Below are positions 1 to 7,526 of a DNA stretch of 64,000 nucleotides, one piece after another. A model generated the notes under the pieces. It worked only from the letters and a program-made list of their open reading frames with translations. It was not told where the DNA came from and searched no databases. Position 1 is the first letter of the stretch. Each line of letters starts with the position of its first letter. The stretch is from Acuticoccus sp039034015 (GTDB lineage Bacteria > Pseudomonadota > Alphaproteobacteria > Rhizobiales > Amorphaceae), in contig JBCCBM010000009.1 in the NCBI GenBank assembly GCA_039034015.1, positions 67,298-131,297 on the forward strand, written 5' to 3'. A program made the translations under genes and the position numbers.

Positions 1-287
1 GGAACCGCCTTCAGCGCCCCAGAAAGCCCGCCAAAAATCCCAGAAATCCCGGCGTTGATCCCGTTCCCAAGCAGCCCCGAAAGCGGCCGCAACGCCGAGT
101 TCAACGCGTTGGACGAAATCGACAGTGCCGCCGACTTCATAATACTCTCAAGGCTCTTGCCATGGATGATGGCGTCCTTGAGCCCCCGCGAAATCACCCG
201 CGAAAAGGTCGACGCTGACACCGTCAGCGTCTTCGCCAAGTCATCCGCAACATCAACCGCATCGTTCGGTTCAAAATCATCGGCCAT
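1..287 (-). CDS. GTA tail tape measure protein g11, N-terminal part only
   Basis: The gene runs off the left edge, so only the first 95 codons are visible. The ATG at 287 lies inside the last bases of g10.1, an 11-base overlap. The visible protein begins Met-Ala-Asp-Asp-Phe. It has an acidic start, an amphipathic stretch, then a Gly/Ala/Leu/Ser-rich hydrophobic region (residues about 55-95) typical of the N-terminus of short tape measure proteins. In the Rhodobacter capsulatus GTA order, g11 follows g10.1 and sets tail length. The call rests mainly on position in the cluster plus this composition; the rest of the gene and g12-g15 would lie outside the window. Confidence 0.75.
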   Translation of the reverse strand, partial: MADDFEPNDAVDVADDLAKTLTVSASTFSRVISRGLKDAIIHGKSLESIMKSAALSISSNALNSALRPLSGLLGNGINAGISGIFGGLSGALKAV

Positions 288-486
288 CCGGAAAGGCCTC
301 CATCAGACGCGCCAAATCCCCCCGCCGCGTCGGTGTCGACTGAACGGGTGAAACAACGGCCGCAATTTCAGGAAGGGTCAGTGCCCAAAAGTCCCGCGGC
401 GAGAGCCCACGCTCCCCCAGGAAGTGCCCCATCAGCTCCCGCCACGGAAACGGCTGCGGGCTCCCTCCCGCAGCCGTGCGCCTCAA
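277..486 (-). CDS. GTA g10.1, small phage tail assembly chaperone-like protein (rcc01693 family)
   Basis: A 69-residue protein with the family pattern Phe-Pro-Trp-Arg-Glu-Leu-Met near residue 13 and Leu-Ser-Pro-Arg-Asp-Phe-Trp near residue 28. It sits between g10 and the tape measure gene as in other GTA clusters. No ATG or GTG gives a full-length product. The best start is TTG at 486, which overlaps the g10 stop as TTGA, the same four-base junction used elsewhere in this cluster. It probably helps the tail chaperone load the tape measure (family inference). The start is the weakest part of the call. Confidence 0.75.
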   Translation of the reverse strand: MRRTAAGGSPQPFPWRELMGHFLGERGLSPRDFWALTLPEIAAVVSPVQSTPTRRGDLARLMEAFPDGR

Positions 487-812
487 GAAGGGTCGTCAGT
501 CTCCGCCTCACCAAAGGTCACCGTCAAAAGATCGGTCACAACTTCAGCAAAACCGGCCGCACCACCCTTGGCCGTCATCCGCCCAACCTGGTCATCATCA
601 ACCGAGTTGCCAGCACCCCGCAGCCCCGCGCCAATAATCGCGATCGCATCACGCGCCGAAAGCGTCCCACGACTAAAGCGATCAATCAGCGCCGACATAT
701 CACCCACCTGAAACCTTTGTTCCAAGTCAGCGAGCGCCCCAAGCGTCAAGCAAAGCGTCCACTGTTTGCCATCCAAAACAGCCGTCGTTTCACCACGATA
801 CCGATTGGCCAT
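483..812 (-). CDS. GTA g10, phage tail assembly chaperone family protein
   Basis: 109 residues, matching the gene transfer agent family protein that follows the major tail gene. The start is ATG at 812 (Met-Ala-Asn-Arg-Tyr), because an AGGGGA Shine-Dalgarno lies about six bases upstream; the longer TTG-initiated frame at 827 lacks one. Conserved features are the Leu-Gly-Ala-Leu-Ala-Asp-Leu-Glu segment around residue 25 and the Ala-Ile-Ile-Gly-Ala-Gly-Leu segment around residue 60. It lies 11 bases after g9 and overlaps g10.1. Expected role: chaperone for tape measure and tail tube assembly. Confidence 0.82.
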   Translation of the reverse strand: MANRYRGETTAVLDGKQWTLCLTLGALADLEQRFQVGDMSALIDRFSRGTLSARDAIAIIGAGLRGAGNSVDDDQVGRMTAKGGAAGFAEVVTDLLTVTFGEAETDDPS

Positions 813-823
813 GTCAAATCCCC

Positions 824-1237
824 TCAAAGCGCCGTAAAGGTCAGTTGTCCGGCCGATTCCAACGCAAGGTCGAACACAACCTCCGCGTCATAGTTTCCGC
901 CGTACTCCAGCGCCGTCACCTGAAACGGCCCCTCAATGGTCCCAAAATCAGGCACAAAAATTTGCCAATTGCGCACAGTGCCGGAAAAGAAAATCGCCCG
1001 GACCGTCCCATCAGAATCTTGATCTTTAAAGATCCCAGACCCCGCCACATTGGCCTTCTTGACGCCCGCACCATCCAAAAGCTCGCGCCACTGCCCGGCC
1101 GAGCCTTGATCGGTCACGTCCACCGCGTCCGCACCAAACGAAATCCGGCGCGACCGCAATCCTGCCACGGTCACAAACGCGCCCGCACCCGTCTCATCGA
1201 CCTTCAAAAGAAGGTCCTTGCCCATCTGCGCTGCCAA
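824..1237 (-). CDS. GTA g9, major tail protein (TP901-1 family)
   Basis: 137 residues. The N-terminus (Gly-Lys-Asp-Leu-Leu-Leu-Lys-Val-Asp near residue 6) and the segment Val-Asp-Val-Thr-Asp near residue 38 are typical of TP901-1-type tail tube subunits, which stack as hexameric rings. The start is TTG at 1237: an AGGAGG Shine-Dalgarno at 1243-1248 sits five bases upstream and no ATG is as well placed, although an internal ATG exists five codons in. It lies between g8 and g10 in the standard GTA order. Confidence 0.88.
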   Translation of the reverse strand: MAAQMGKDLLLKVDETGAGAFVTVAGLRSRRISFGADAVDVTDQGSAGQWRELLDGAGVKKANVAGSGIFKDQDSDGTVRAIFFSGTVRNWQIFVPDFGTIEGPFQVTALEYGGNYDAEVVFDLALESAGQLTFTAL

Positions 1238-1247
1238 AGTTCCCTCC

Positions 1248-1649
1248 TCAGACCGCCTCGGTCACCGCGGAAAACGACACCCGCACGCGATACGCGCGCT
1301 GGTCCCGGCTCCCCGCCACATCACTTTCCCGGTGCCGCAGCCCAATCAGCCGAAACCCCGTCAAACTGAGCGCTGCCCCATCAAGCAGCGCCTCCACCCG
1401 CGCCGCGATCGTCGAGGCTTCCCGCCGCCCCGCATCGCGCGAATGGATGAGCACCTCAAACCGATGCTCCACATCCGGAACGTCATCCCCATCCAACACC
1501 TTGGATCGGAATGCCCCAAACGAAACAAAGGGATGGCTTGCCCCCCGCGGCGGATGATCAAACACCCCGGTGATCAGACCCGACAGCGTCGCGTCTCCCG
1601 AAAGAGCTGCAAAAACCGCGCTCATCAGCGCATGCCGCGCATCGCTCAC
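1248..1649 (-). CDS. GTA g8, DUF3168 tail completion/terminator protein
   Basis: 133 residues, matching the DUF3168 family, which caps the tail tube next to the head connector. The start is GTG at 1649, overlapping the g7 stop as GTGA, with a GGAGGA Shine-Dalgarno upstream. Visible family features: an N-terminal helix ending Ala-Leu-Ser-Gly-Asp, then His-Pro-Phe-Val-Ser-Phe-Gly near residue 38 and His-Arg-Phe-Glu-Val near residue 61. It precedes the major tail gene g9. Confidence 0.85.
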   Translation of the reverse strand: MSDARHALMSAVFAALSGDATLSGLITGVFDHPPRGASHPFVSFGAFRSKVLDGDDVPDVEHRFEVLIHSRDAGRREASTIAARVEALLDGAALSLTGFRLIGLRHRESDVAGSRDQRAYRVRVSFSAVTEAV

Positions 1650-1969
1650 GCCTGCTCCTCCTCACACCAAAGGTCGAAAAAGCGCCGCCGCGGATCCGCA
1701 TCCTCCACCGCCAAAACGCGGTAGGTCGCCCCGCCCGCCAGCAGCCGAATGTCCCCCGAAAACACAGAGTTGCGGCGCACAGTGACCACATGGGTCACCA
1801 CCCCAACGCGCCGCCCATCATCCACGCGCTCCCGGCGCCGCCGCGGGCGGATCGCGGCAAACACGGTGTCCACCAGGTTCCAAACCCGGATGAACCCGCC
1901 CGCCCCGTCCGAAAGGTCCGACGCCTTTTCAACGCTCACCCGCCGGCGCAATTCCCCAATCACGCTCAC
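1646..1969 (-). CDS. GTA g7, phage head closure / head-tail adaptor protein
   Basis: 107 residues when started at the GTG at 1969, which overlaps the g6 stop as GTGA and is preceded by a GAGG. A TTG 30 bases upstream would add ten residues inside g6. Family features are the opening Gly-Glu-Leu-Arg-Arg-Arg-Val, Asp-Gly-Ala-Gly-Gly-Phe near residue 22, and an Arg-rich beta-strand segment. It should close the portal-adaptor complex before tail attachment. Its place after g6 and before g8 is canonical. Confidence 0.83.
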   Translation of the reverse strand: MSVIGELRRRVSVEKASDLSDGAGGFIRVWNLVDTVFAAIRPRRRRERVDDGRRVGVVTHVVTVRRNSVFSGDIRLLAGGATYRVLAVEDADPRRRFFDLWCEEEQA

Positions 1970-2541
1970 GCCAGCCTCGGCAGCCGATAAGGCGCACAAA
2001 GCGCCGCCACGGAGTGCGCAACCGGTCCTGCAACCGCCGCAATTGCCCCCGCCTCACGTTGCTCAAACCAATAGGCAACCAGCATCTGCATGGCATGCTT
2101 CAACGGCGCCGGCACCAGCTCCGCCGTTGCGCCGTATCCCACCGTCACATCCACCTCGAGCCCATTCATGGCCCGCGTGCCCCAAAACCGCCCAAGCCCC
2201 AGCTTCAGCCGCCCAGGCGAGGACACAAGGTCCACCAAATATTCACTCGGCGAGACAATTTCGGCCGCCCCATCAGGCCCATAAACCGTCACCTGATCCA
2301 CCGAGATCACCGGCGAAGGATTGAGCCGCACGATCCCCCCCCGCGGCACACAGTCCTTCACGATCCGCCAGGACTGGGTCATCAACGCCCGCCCCGTTCG
2401 GTTTTCAACGTCCGCCCGGGCCGCTGCAATCAGCGCATCCACCCGCGCATCTTCATCCGTCCCATCAATGCGCGCATGGGCCTTCGCCTCGTCACGCGTC
2501 ACGGGCTCGCCCGCAGGCCCGCTGAGCAGCACAGCCACCAT
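1966..2541 (-). CDS. GTA g6, head-tail connector (phiE125 gp8 / gp6-like)
   Basis: 191 residues. The start is ATG at 2541, because GGAGGT lies eight bases upstream and the extra upstream codons read through the terminator hairpin. The N-terminal Pro-Val-Thr-Arg-Asp-Glu-Ala-Lys-Ala-His and Ala-Ala-Arg-Ala-Asp-Val-Glu-Asn-Arg-Thr-Gly-Arg segments are characteristic of phage head-tail connector adaptors. These form a dodecameric ring below the portal. A terminator-like hairpin separates it from the capsid gene upstream, so tail-side genes may be transcribed at a lower level or from their own promoter. Confidence 0.87.
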   Translation of the reverse strand: MVAVLLSGPAGEPVTRDEAKAHARIDGTDEDARVDALIAAARADVENRTGRALMTQSWRIVKDCVPRGGIVRLNPSPVISVDQVTVYGPDGAAEIVSPSEYLVDLVSSPGRLKLGLGRFWGTRAMNGLEVDVTVGYGATAELVPAPLKHAMQMLVAYWFEQREAGAIAAVAGPVAHSVAALCAPYRLPRLA

Positions 2542-2555
2542 CGTCCACCTCCAAC

Positions 2556-2580
2556 GAAAAAAGGGGGCCAAAGGCCCCCC
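2556..2580 (-). terminator. Rho-independent terminator between capsid g5 and g6
   Basis: On the - strand a seven-base-pair GC stem (arms at 2573-2579 and 2563-2569) with a three-base loop is followed at once by six T (2557-2562). It begins 23 bases after the g5 stop codon and ends just before the g6 Shine-Dalgarno. It is a canonical intrinsic terminator shape, placed inside the GTA operon. Confidence 0.8.
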
Positions 2581-2602
2581 AAATCATCGAAAACCCGACC
2601 AA

Positions 2603-3829
2603 TTAGGCCGCGAACTTCAAGAATTTGATTGCATCAAAGTCTTGAATACCACCACCCACACGCTTGGTCGTATAGAACAAGACGTAAGGCTTGGAGGAAT
2701 AAGGATCACGAAGGATTTTGAGACCCTGACGATCCACAATCAGATAGCCGCGGCGGAAATCACCAAACGCAATGGCCAGCGCATTGTTGGCAATCCCAGG
2801 CATATCCTCTGCTTCCACCACCGGGAAGTTCAGAAGCGAAGCGTTCGACCCCGGAATGCTCGGCGGCGCCCAAATGTAGGCCCCATCCGTGTCCTTCATC
2901 TTACGAACCGCAGCCTGTGTCTTACGGTTCATCACAAAGGTCGCATTCTGGCGATACCCAGCCTTCAGCGAATAAACGAGATCAATCAGCTTATCCTGCG
3001 GCGACGCAGCCGGGAACGCACCCGCAACACCAGTATTGATGCGGCCAACATTGCCCCAAGACCAAGACGCCTCATCAACATCCGTATAGGTCGTAAAACC
3101 CTTGGGCTGCCCAGAGCCCGACCCACCAATAAAGGCCGCCGTCTCCTGCTCAGCAAACGCGGTCTCGATCTCATCAGCAAGCCACTGATCCATGTCCACC
3201 GCCGTATCGTCGAGCAGCGTCGACGTTGCGGCAGGCATGGCATAAAGCTCCATGGTGTCGAACTTAAGCTCCGACAACACGGGCGAGTCAGTGGTCGGAC
3301 GCGTGGCGGTCTCCGAGACCCAACCCGTCGCCGCCGCCTGGCTTGCCACAGGCTTCTTATAGGTGGCGGAAGACACCGTGCGAAGGCCAGCAATCGCACG
3401 GATCGGCGAAATCGCTGCAAGACGACGCATCACCTGCGCCTCAACTTCATCCGGCACAGTAAAGCCAGCGTCAGAGACGCCGCCCGTCAGCGCCTTCTTC
3501 TCCAGCTGGCGCAGACCCACCTCGTCACCAGCGCGCACATAACCGTCAAACGCGCTCTTCTTCTCGCTGGCGGCCGCCACCGGCGCCCCACCAAGGGCCG
3601 GACGCTGGCCGCGAATGGCCATCTCGTCCACACGGCGCTGATTGGCCTCAATCGCCGCCTCAATGCGCAACACCTTCTCGGTCGTCACAACATCAGCGCC
3701 GCTCTGACGCTCGATCTCGTAAAGACGTTGGTCGTTGCTTTCCTTGAACGCTTCAAACGCGCGCTGAATTTCGTCCATTGCCCGCGCAAGGTCCGCTTTG
3801 GTTTCGGGCGCGCCCGTCACATTGTCCAT
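2603..3829 (-). CDS. GTA g5, major capsid protein (HK97 family)
   Basis: 408 residues. The start is ATG at 3829, with GAGG five bases upstream; a GTG two codons earlier overlaps the protease stop but leaves no room for the Shine-Dalgarno. Residues about 10-75 form a charged, coiled-coil-like delta domain of the kind removed by the prohead protease. The remainder is the HK97-fold shell protein, with Tyr-Lys-Lys-Pro-Val near residue 155 and Tyr-Leu-Ile-Val-Asp-Arg near residue 366. It directly follows the protease gene. The terminator hairpin behind it could stabilise its mRNA, which must be abundant. Confidence 0.93.
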   Translation of the reverse strand: MDNVTGAPETKADLARAMDEIQRAFEAFKESNDQRLYEIERQSGADVVTTEKVLRIEAAIEANQRRVDEMAIRGQRPALGGAPVAAASEKKSAFDGYVRAGDEVGLRQLEKKALTGGVSDAGFTVPDEVEAQVMRRLAAISPIRAIAGLRTVSSATYKKPVASQAAATGWVSETATRPTTDSPVLSELKFDTMELYAMPAATSTLLDDTAVDMDQWLADEIETAFAEQETAAFIGGSGSGQPKGFTTYTDVDEASWSWGNVGRINTGVAGAFPAASPQDKLIDLVYSLKAGYRQNATFVMNRKTQAAVRKMKDTDGAYIWAPPSIPGSNASLLNFPVVEAEDMPGIANNALAIAFGDFRRGYLIVDRQGLKILRDPYSSKPYVLFYTTKRVGGGIQDFDAIKFLKFAA

Positions 3830-3831
3830 GA

Positions 3832-4380
3832 TCACCTCATCTGACGAAGAAAAGTCGCGGTGCGGTTCATCCGGCTCAAAAGCCCCGCATCGCTGACGTC
3901 TGCGGGCCCGGCCCGCCCCCTGCGGTCGGCACCAGCCGCCCGCGCTCGCGCCTCAGGCAGCATCGGGCTCATCACCACCGACACCTCCCAAAGCTCGATT
4001 TCTTGAAGCCGCCGCAGGCCATCACCCTCGGCAGCGCGCACTGTGCGAAAGCCGATCGACAGCCCATCGAGCCGCCCCTCCGCCATTCGCTGCGCCGCAT
4101 CCCGCGCCTTGGGTGAGGCGCCCAAGCGCCCCTCCACCCAGAGCCCGCGATGATCTTCCTCAACGCTCAGCCAAAAGCCGATCGCCGCCTCCGGGTCATG
4201 CTCCAACAGCATCCCCACCCGCGAAGGCCCATGCTTTTCCAGCGATCGCGAAAACGCCCCCGGCTCCACAATGTCGCCAGAAAGGTCCATGCGCCCAAAG
4301 AGTGACGCGTACCCGCAAAAGAGCCCATCCCCCGACACGCACGAGATCGCCCGCGCAAACTTCGTCTCCGGCGCCCTCAT
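3832..4380 (-). CDS. GTA g4, HK97-family prohead protease
   Basis: 182 residues, typical of the family. It cleaves the capsid delta domain during head maturation. The expected catalytic residues are visible: His61 in Leu-Leu-Glu-His-Asp-Pro and Ser108 in Gly-Leu-Ser-Ile-Gly-Phe. Asp35-Ile-Val-Glu-Pro-Gly-Ala-Phe is the conserved N-terminal signature. The start ATG at 4380 overlaps the stop of the upstream 58-codon gene as ATGA. The C-terminal 35 residues are Arg/Ala-rich and probably flexible. Confidence 0.92.
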   Translation of the reverse strand: MRAPETKFARAISCVSGDGLFCGYASLFGRMDLSGDIVEPGAFSRSLEKHGPSRVGMLLEHDPEAAIGFWLSVEEDHRGLWVEGRLGASPKARDAAQRMAEGRLDGLSIGFRTVRAAEGDGLRRLQEIELWEVSVVMSPMLPEARARAAGADRRGRAGPADVSDAGLLSRMNRTATFLRQMR

Positions 4381-4553
4381 TTCGCGACCCTCACAGGAAA
4401 GGTCACCACCCGCGGCCGATCCTTCACCGTCCGCTCAATGACCGCCCGCCCCAGATGCCCCGCAAAGTCGTTGAACACCGGCTCATGCTTTTGATCATGC
4501 ATCGTGGTCAGCCGAACCACTGGTTCCGCGACCCGTTTCAAGAACGGCATCAT
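4377..4553 (-). CDS. Small protein between GTA g3.5 position and protease g4
   Basis: A 58-codon frame starting with ATG-ATG at 4553. Its first ATG shares bases with the upstream stop (TGATG), and its stop overlaps the protease start (ATGA). This seamless coupling on both sides is the main evidence that it is translated. The product is small, soluble and basic, ending Thr-Phe-Pro-Val-Arg-Val-Ala-Lys. I do not recognise it by sequence. It or its upstream neighbour should correspond to the g3.5 head-formation protein (rcc01685 family) of known GTA clusters. Confidence 0.6.
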   Translation of the reverse strand: MMPFLKRVAEPVVRLTTMHDQKHEPVFNDFAGHLGRAVIERTVKDRPRVVTFPVRVAK

Positions 4554-4738
4554 CAGCTTCTCTCAAACAAAGAATTCAATTTCGCGATCGAGGAGACAAA
4601 GTCGCCAAATCGCCTGTTCGAACGAGCAAGCTCCCGCATCGTCCAAACAAGAAGTCCAGATGATGCCGTTGCCCAAAGAAAAAGAGCGAGATGCGCCAAG
4701 TCACCTCGCTCCACAACGCTCTGTGTCAAAGGATCCAT
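4553..4738 (-). CDS. Small single-helix membrane protein of the GTA cluster (g3.5 position)
   Basis: 61 residues when started at the ATG at 4738, which overlaps the portal stop codon as TGATG. One hydrophobic helix (about residues 15-33, rich in Leu, Ala, Phe, Trp) could span a membrane and is followed by a charged tail. It sits where GTA clusters carry g3.5, between portal and protease. Whether this gene or the following 58-residue gene is the true rcc01685-family head-formation protein cannot be settled by eye. Confidence 0.6.
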   Translation of the reverse strand: MDPLTQSVVERGDLAHLALFLWATASSGLLVWTMRELARSNRRFGDFVSSIAKLNSLFERS

Positions 4739-5883
4739 CAGGCGTCCCCGCACTCATCGATCCCATAACCGACCGCCAACCGCTTCTCGTCCCGCGTCAA
4801 GAAGTCTGCCGCCGCCACACGCGCCCAAAGCGCCTCCCGCTCCTCGGACAGCGCCTCGATCTGATCGGCATCGAACGAAAGCTTTAGCGCCGCCCCAAAC
4901 GCCGGCGACAACCAGCCCGAAAGCGCCTGAGCCGTCCGGTTCACCATGGGCAGAACCGTGTGCCGCCAAAACGCGCGATTGGCTTCGCGGTAATTCGCGT
5001 AAGTATTGTCACCCGGGATACCAAGCAACATCGGCGGAACACCAAACGCCAGCGCTATTTCCCGCGCCGCTTGGTTCTTCGCCTCAATAAAGTCCATGTC
5101 CCGGGGCGACATCGCCATGGTCTTCCAATCAAGACCCCCCTCAAGAAGCATCGGCTTCCCAGCGTTACGCGACCCCGTATACCCGTCCTCAAGCTCTGAC
5201 TTCAGCCGCTCAAACTGCTCATCAGAAAGGTTCCCCTCCCCGGTGTAAACAAGCGCCCCAGACGGCCGCGCCGCGTTATCCAGCAACGCCTTCGACCAAG
5301 CCCCCGACGCATTGTGAATATCCAGCGACGTCTGCGCCGCCTCAATGGGCGCAAACCCATAGTGATCATTGAGTGGATGAAACAACGAAAGGTGCAAAAC
5401 AGGCGGAACATCCCCCACCTGCAAGAACTCCACCGTCCGCGACCCCGCCTTATACTGAAACGCCTGCGGCCACCCATCTGGCCCCGGCACCACCGTCATC
5501 CGGTCCGGCCGCAGCGCAAAGAGCTCCCGCGGCACCCCATCCAGCGCCACCGCCTCCAAATATGCGTTCCCGGCCACCATCAGGTGCCCATAAAGCGTCT
5601 CCAAAAGCGCAACGCCCGACTGCGCCGGGTTCGGCCGCGCAAGCAGCGCAAGCAACGGATGCCGGTCGACCTCAGCATCCCCGTCATAAAGGAGCCAAGG
5701 CGCCGACGCGGCCGCCTCCGCAATCATCCGCACACAGCGAAACACGATCGGGTTCTTCGCAAACCCTTCCCGCGCCAACGAGGCGTAGTCCCGCGGCGTC
5801 CAAGCCGCACGCCCCAGGGTTTCGAGCTGCATCAGCCGCCCCACCCGAGACGCCTTCGCCTCTTTCTTGTCGAAAAGACCCAT
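4738..5883 (-). CDS. GTA g3, HK97-family portal protein
   Basis: 381 residues from the ATG at 5883, which has GGAGGG six bases upstream; a longer frame to 5952 would read through a terminator hairpin. Portal-family features in order: Gly-Phe-Ala-Lys-Asn-Pro-Ile-Val-Phe near residue 40, Arg-Pro-Asn-Pro-Ala-Gln-Ser-Gly near residue 85, Gly-Asn-Ala-Tyr-Leu-Glu near residue 107, and the C-terminal Tyr-Ala-Asn-Tyr-Arg-Glu-Ala segment. It forms the dodecameric DNA entry ring at one capsid vertex. It follows the terminase after a 293-base gap that holds a palindrome and a terminator. Confidence 0.92.
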   Translation of the reverse strand: MGLFDKKEAKASRVGRLMQLETLGRAAWTPRDYASLAREGFAKNPIVFRCVRMIAEAAASAPWLLYDGDAEVDRHPLLALLARPNPAQSGVALLETLYGHLMVAGNAYLEAVALDGVPRELFALRPDRMTVVPGPDGWPQAFQYKAGSRTVEFLQVGDVPPVLHLSLFHPLNDHYGFAPIEAAQTSLDIHNASGAWSKALLDNAARPSGALVYTGEGNLSDEQFERLKSELEDGYTGSRNAGKPMLLEGGLDWKTMAMSPRDMDFIEAKNQAAREIALAFGVPPMLLGIPGDNTYANYREANRAFWRHTVLPMVNRTAQALSGWLSPAFGAALKLSFDADQIEALSEEREALWARVAAADFLTRDEKRLAVGYGIDECGDA

Positions 5884-5910
5884 CGCGCTCCCTCCGGCCA
5901 AGACGGCCCA

Positions 5911-5937
5911 AAGAAAAAGGGGCCCCGAAGGACCCCT
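5911..5937 (-). terminator. Rho-independent terminator between terminase g2 and portal g3
   Basis: On the - strand an eight-base-pair stem with one G-T pair and a TTCG loop (5918-5937) runs directly into TTTTTCTT (5911-5917). A second small hairpin, GCCGC-AAAC-GCGGC, lies just upstream at 5946-5959. The terminator ends 27 bases before the portal start codon, so the portal would need read-through, antitermination or its own promoter. Confidence 0.78.
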
Positions 5938-6057
5938 AAAAACGTGCCGCAAACGCGGCGCTCATGACCAAAACCCCGAACTCGGCCACCTCCACCCCTC
6001 ACCTTCCTCTGGTGAGACGAAAGCCCGACCTTCCTCCGGAGCCGACACCTTCAGAAC

Positions 6058-6125
6058 CTCGTGGCGGCGGGGACGGGTCAAGGGCAGAAGCGAAGCGTCC
6101 CTTGACGCGTCCCCGCCGCCACGAG
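6058..6125. repeat. 27-base inverted repeat (palindromic element) between g2 and g3
   Basis: Arms at 6058-6084 and 6099-6125 are inverted copies with a single mismatch and a 14-base centre, so they could form a very stable hairpin or cruciform. Smaller inverted repeats flank it on the left (TCACC...GGTGA at 5999-6015). A short CCCCCCTG tandem lies on the right (about 6150-6172), before the terminase stop at 6177. The size and the flanks resemble dispersed intergenic palindromes of Hyphomicrobiales; copies elsewhere in the genome cannot be seen from here. No gene is visible from 5884 to 6176. Confidence 0.75.
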
Positions 6126-6176
6126 ACCCTCACCCGTCGGCGGGAGAGGCTGCCCCCCTGCCCCCCTGCCCCGATG

Positions 6177-7526
6177 CTAAAGCCGCCGAACCCGAGGCGC
6201 AGGCGCCCCAGCCTCCTTTTCCAACATCAACGTCGTCACCGCCCAAACCAACGCATCGATCCGGTCCGGCGACACCCCGCCAGACGTCCCATCCGGCCCA
6301 AAATTACACATCTGATCTTCAAGGGCGGCATAAACCCCAACGTGCCGAACCCGCCCCTGGTCATACAAAAGCGCCACAGGTTCCGCCCGCGCACGCTTCC
6401 CCTTCGAGGCGCGAACCGCCTTCACAGGCACCCCCTCATCGGCCTCACGAACCACGGTCGCGACCATCTCGCCCCCCTGGTTCACCTCAGCCACCAGCGC
6501 ATCCGCCTCCAGCGATCGATAAAGCCCAACAGCCTGCCCCGCCCATTCTGTGGGCGTTGCCTTCGCAATCGTCCGGTCGGCCAAAACGTAACAAACCCCG
6601 TCCTCGCCAAGCCCCGCCGCCACAATCCCGCATGCTGCCGACCGCGCCCCGCTGGAGGCCGGCGGATCCACCGCCACCACCACACGAACCATCGGCGGCG
6701 GCGCCACAACGCGTGACCCCTCAATCACCGACCGATTGAAGAGCGCATCCTCCGCATCCTCAATCAGCTCGCCATCCAGCTCCTGCCGCCCAAGCCGCGT
6801 CCCGGCATAGCGATCCATCACAGCGTCCAAAAACCCGCCGCCAAGGTTTGCCGCATTCTCCCGCGTTGCCATCCGCGTCACCACAACCTTCGGGTCCGCC
6901 AGCAAGCGCTTCACCAACGGCACCGCCCGCGGCGTCGTCGTCACCATCTGCCGCGGCCGGTCCCCCAACCGCAGCGCAAACTGCAACATGTCCCAAACGG
7001 CCTCACCGTCCGGCCACTTGCCCACCTCATCGCTCCACGCGGCGCCAAACTGCGGCCCGCGCAACGCCTCAGGGTCGGCGGCTGAAAAAAGCTGCGCCAC
7101 CGCCCCATTGGGCCACTCCAACCGGTTGCGCGAGGGCAAAAATTTCGGCCGCTCCGCCCGCCGCCCGACGGACAAAAGCCCCGAAACCCCCTCCACCATC
7201 ACCGACCGCGCATCGGCAAACGTCTCGCCAATCAGCGCAATGCGCCCCACCGCAGGCGCCTTCGCGCGGCCGAGCGCCATCGCGTGCACCCACTCCGCGC
7301 CCGCCCGCGTCTTTCCCGCGCCGCGGCCGCCCATCACAAGCCACGTCATCCAGCGCCCGGCCGGCGGCAATTGTTCTTTCCGCGCCCAAACCGGCCAGTC
7401 CGTCATCAAGCCTTCCAACTCAAGGGGCGACAGATCCGCCAAAAACCGCGACCAATATCCGCCCTTCACCGCCGCCAAAAGCGCACGCTTTAAGTTGTAA
7501 GCCGTCGTCGCCCGCTTCCGGCTCAC
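6177..7526 (-). CDS. GTA g2, large terminase / DNA packaging ATPase
   Basis: 449 residues. Walker A is Gly-Gly-Arg-Gly-Ala-Gly-Lys-Thr at residues 66-73. The Walker B acidic pair is Asp166-Glu167 in Trp-Ser-Asp-Glu-Val, and the coupling motif Thr-Thr-Thr-Pro-Arg follows near residue 199. The C-terminal RNase-H-like nuclease is marked by Val-Ala-Val-Asp-Pro-Pro near residue 288. The start GTG at 7526 overlaps the g1 stop as GTGA, with GGAGG upstream. It pumps host DNA fragments into the GTA head; GTA terminases lack site specificity (family knowledge). Confidence 0.95.
   Translation of the reverse strand: MSRKRATTAYNLKRALLAAVKGGYWSRFLADLSPLELEGLMTDWPVWARKEQLPPAGRWMTWLVMGGRGAGKTRAGAEWVHAMALGRAKAPAVGRIALIGETFADARSVMVEGVSGLLSVGRRAERPKFLPSRNRLEWPNGAVAQLFSAADPEALRGPQFGAAWSDEVGKWPDGEAVWDMLQFALRLGDRPRQMVTTTPRAVPLVKRLLADPKVVVTRMATRENAANLGGGFLDAVMDRYAGTRLGRQELDGELIEDAEDALFNRSVIEGSRVVAPPPMVRVVVAVDPPASSGARSAACGIVAAGLGEDGVCYVLADRTIAKATPTEWAGQAVGLYRSLEADALVAEVNQGGEMVATVVREADEGVPVKAVRASKGKRARAEPVALLYDQGRVRHVGVYAALEDQMCNFGPDGTSGGVSPDRIDALVWAVTTLMLEKEAGAPAPRVRRL

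Noticed and set aside
480..495. Possible programmed -1 frameshift joining g10 and g10.1, as in phage tail chaperones
   Set aside because: The bases before the g10 stop (CCCTTCT) do not fit the usual slippery pattern, and a TTGA reinitiation overlap explains the junction as other overlaps in the cluster do.
2321..3844. A 507-codon + strand frame opposite the GTA capsid gene
   Set aside because: It is low-complexity and basic, runs through the terminator hairpin and is fully antisense to an unmistakable HK97 capsid gene.
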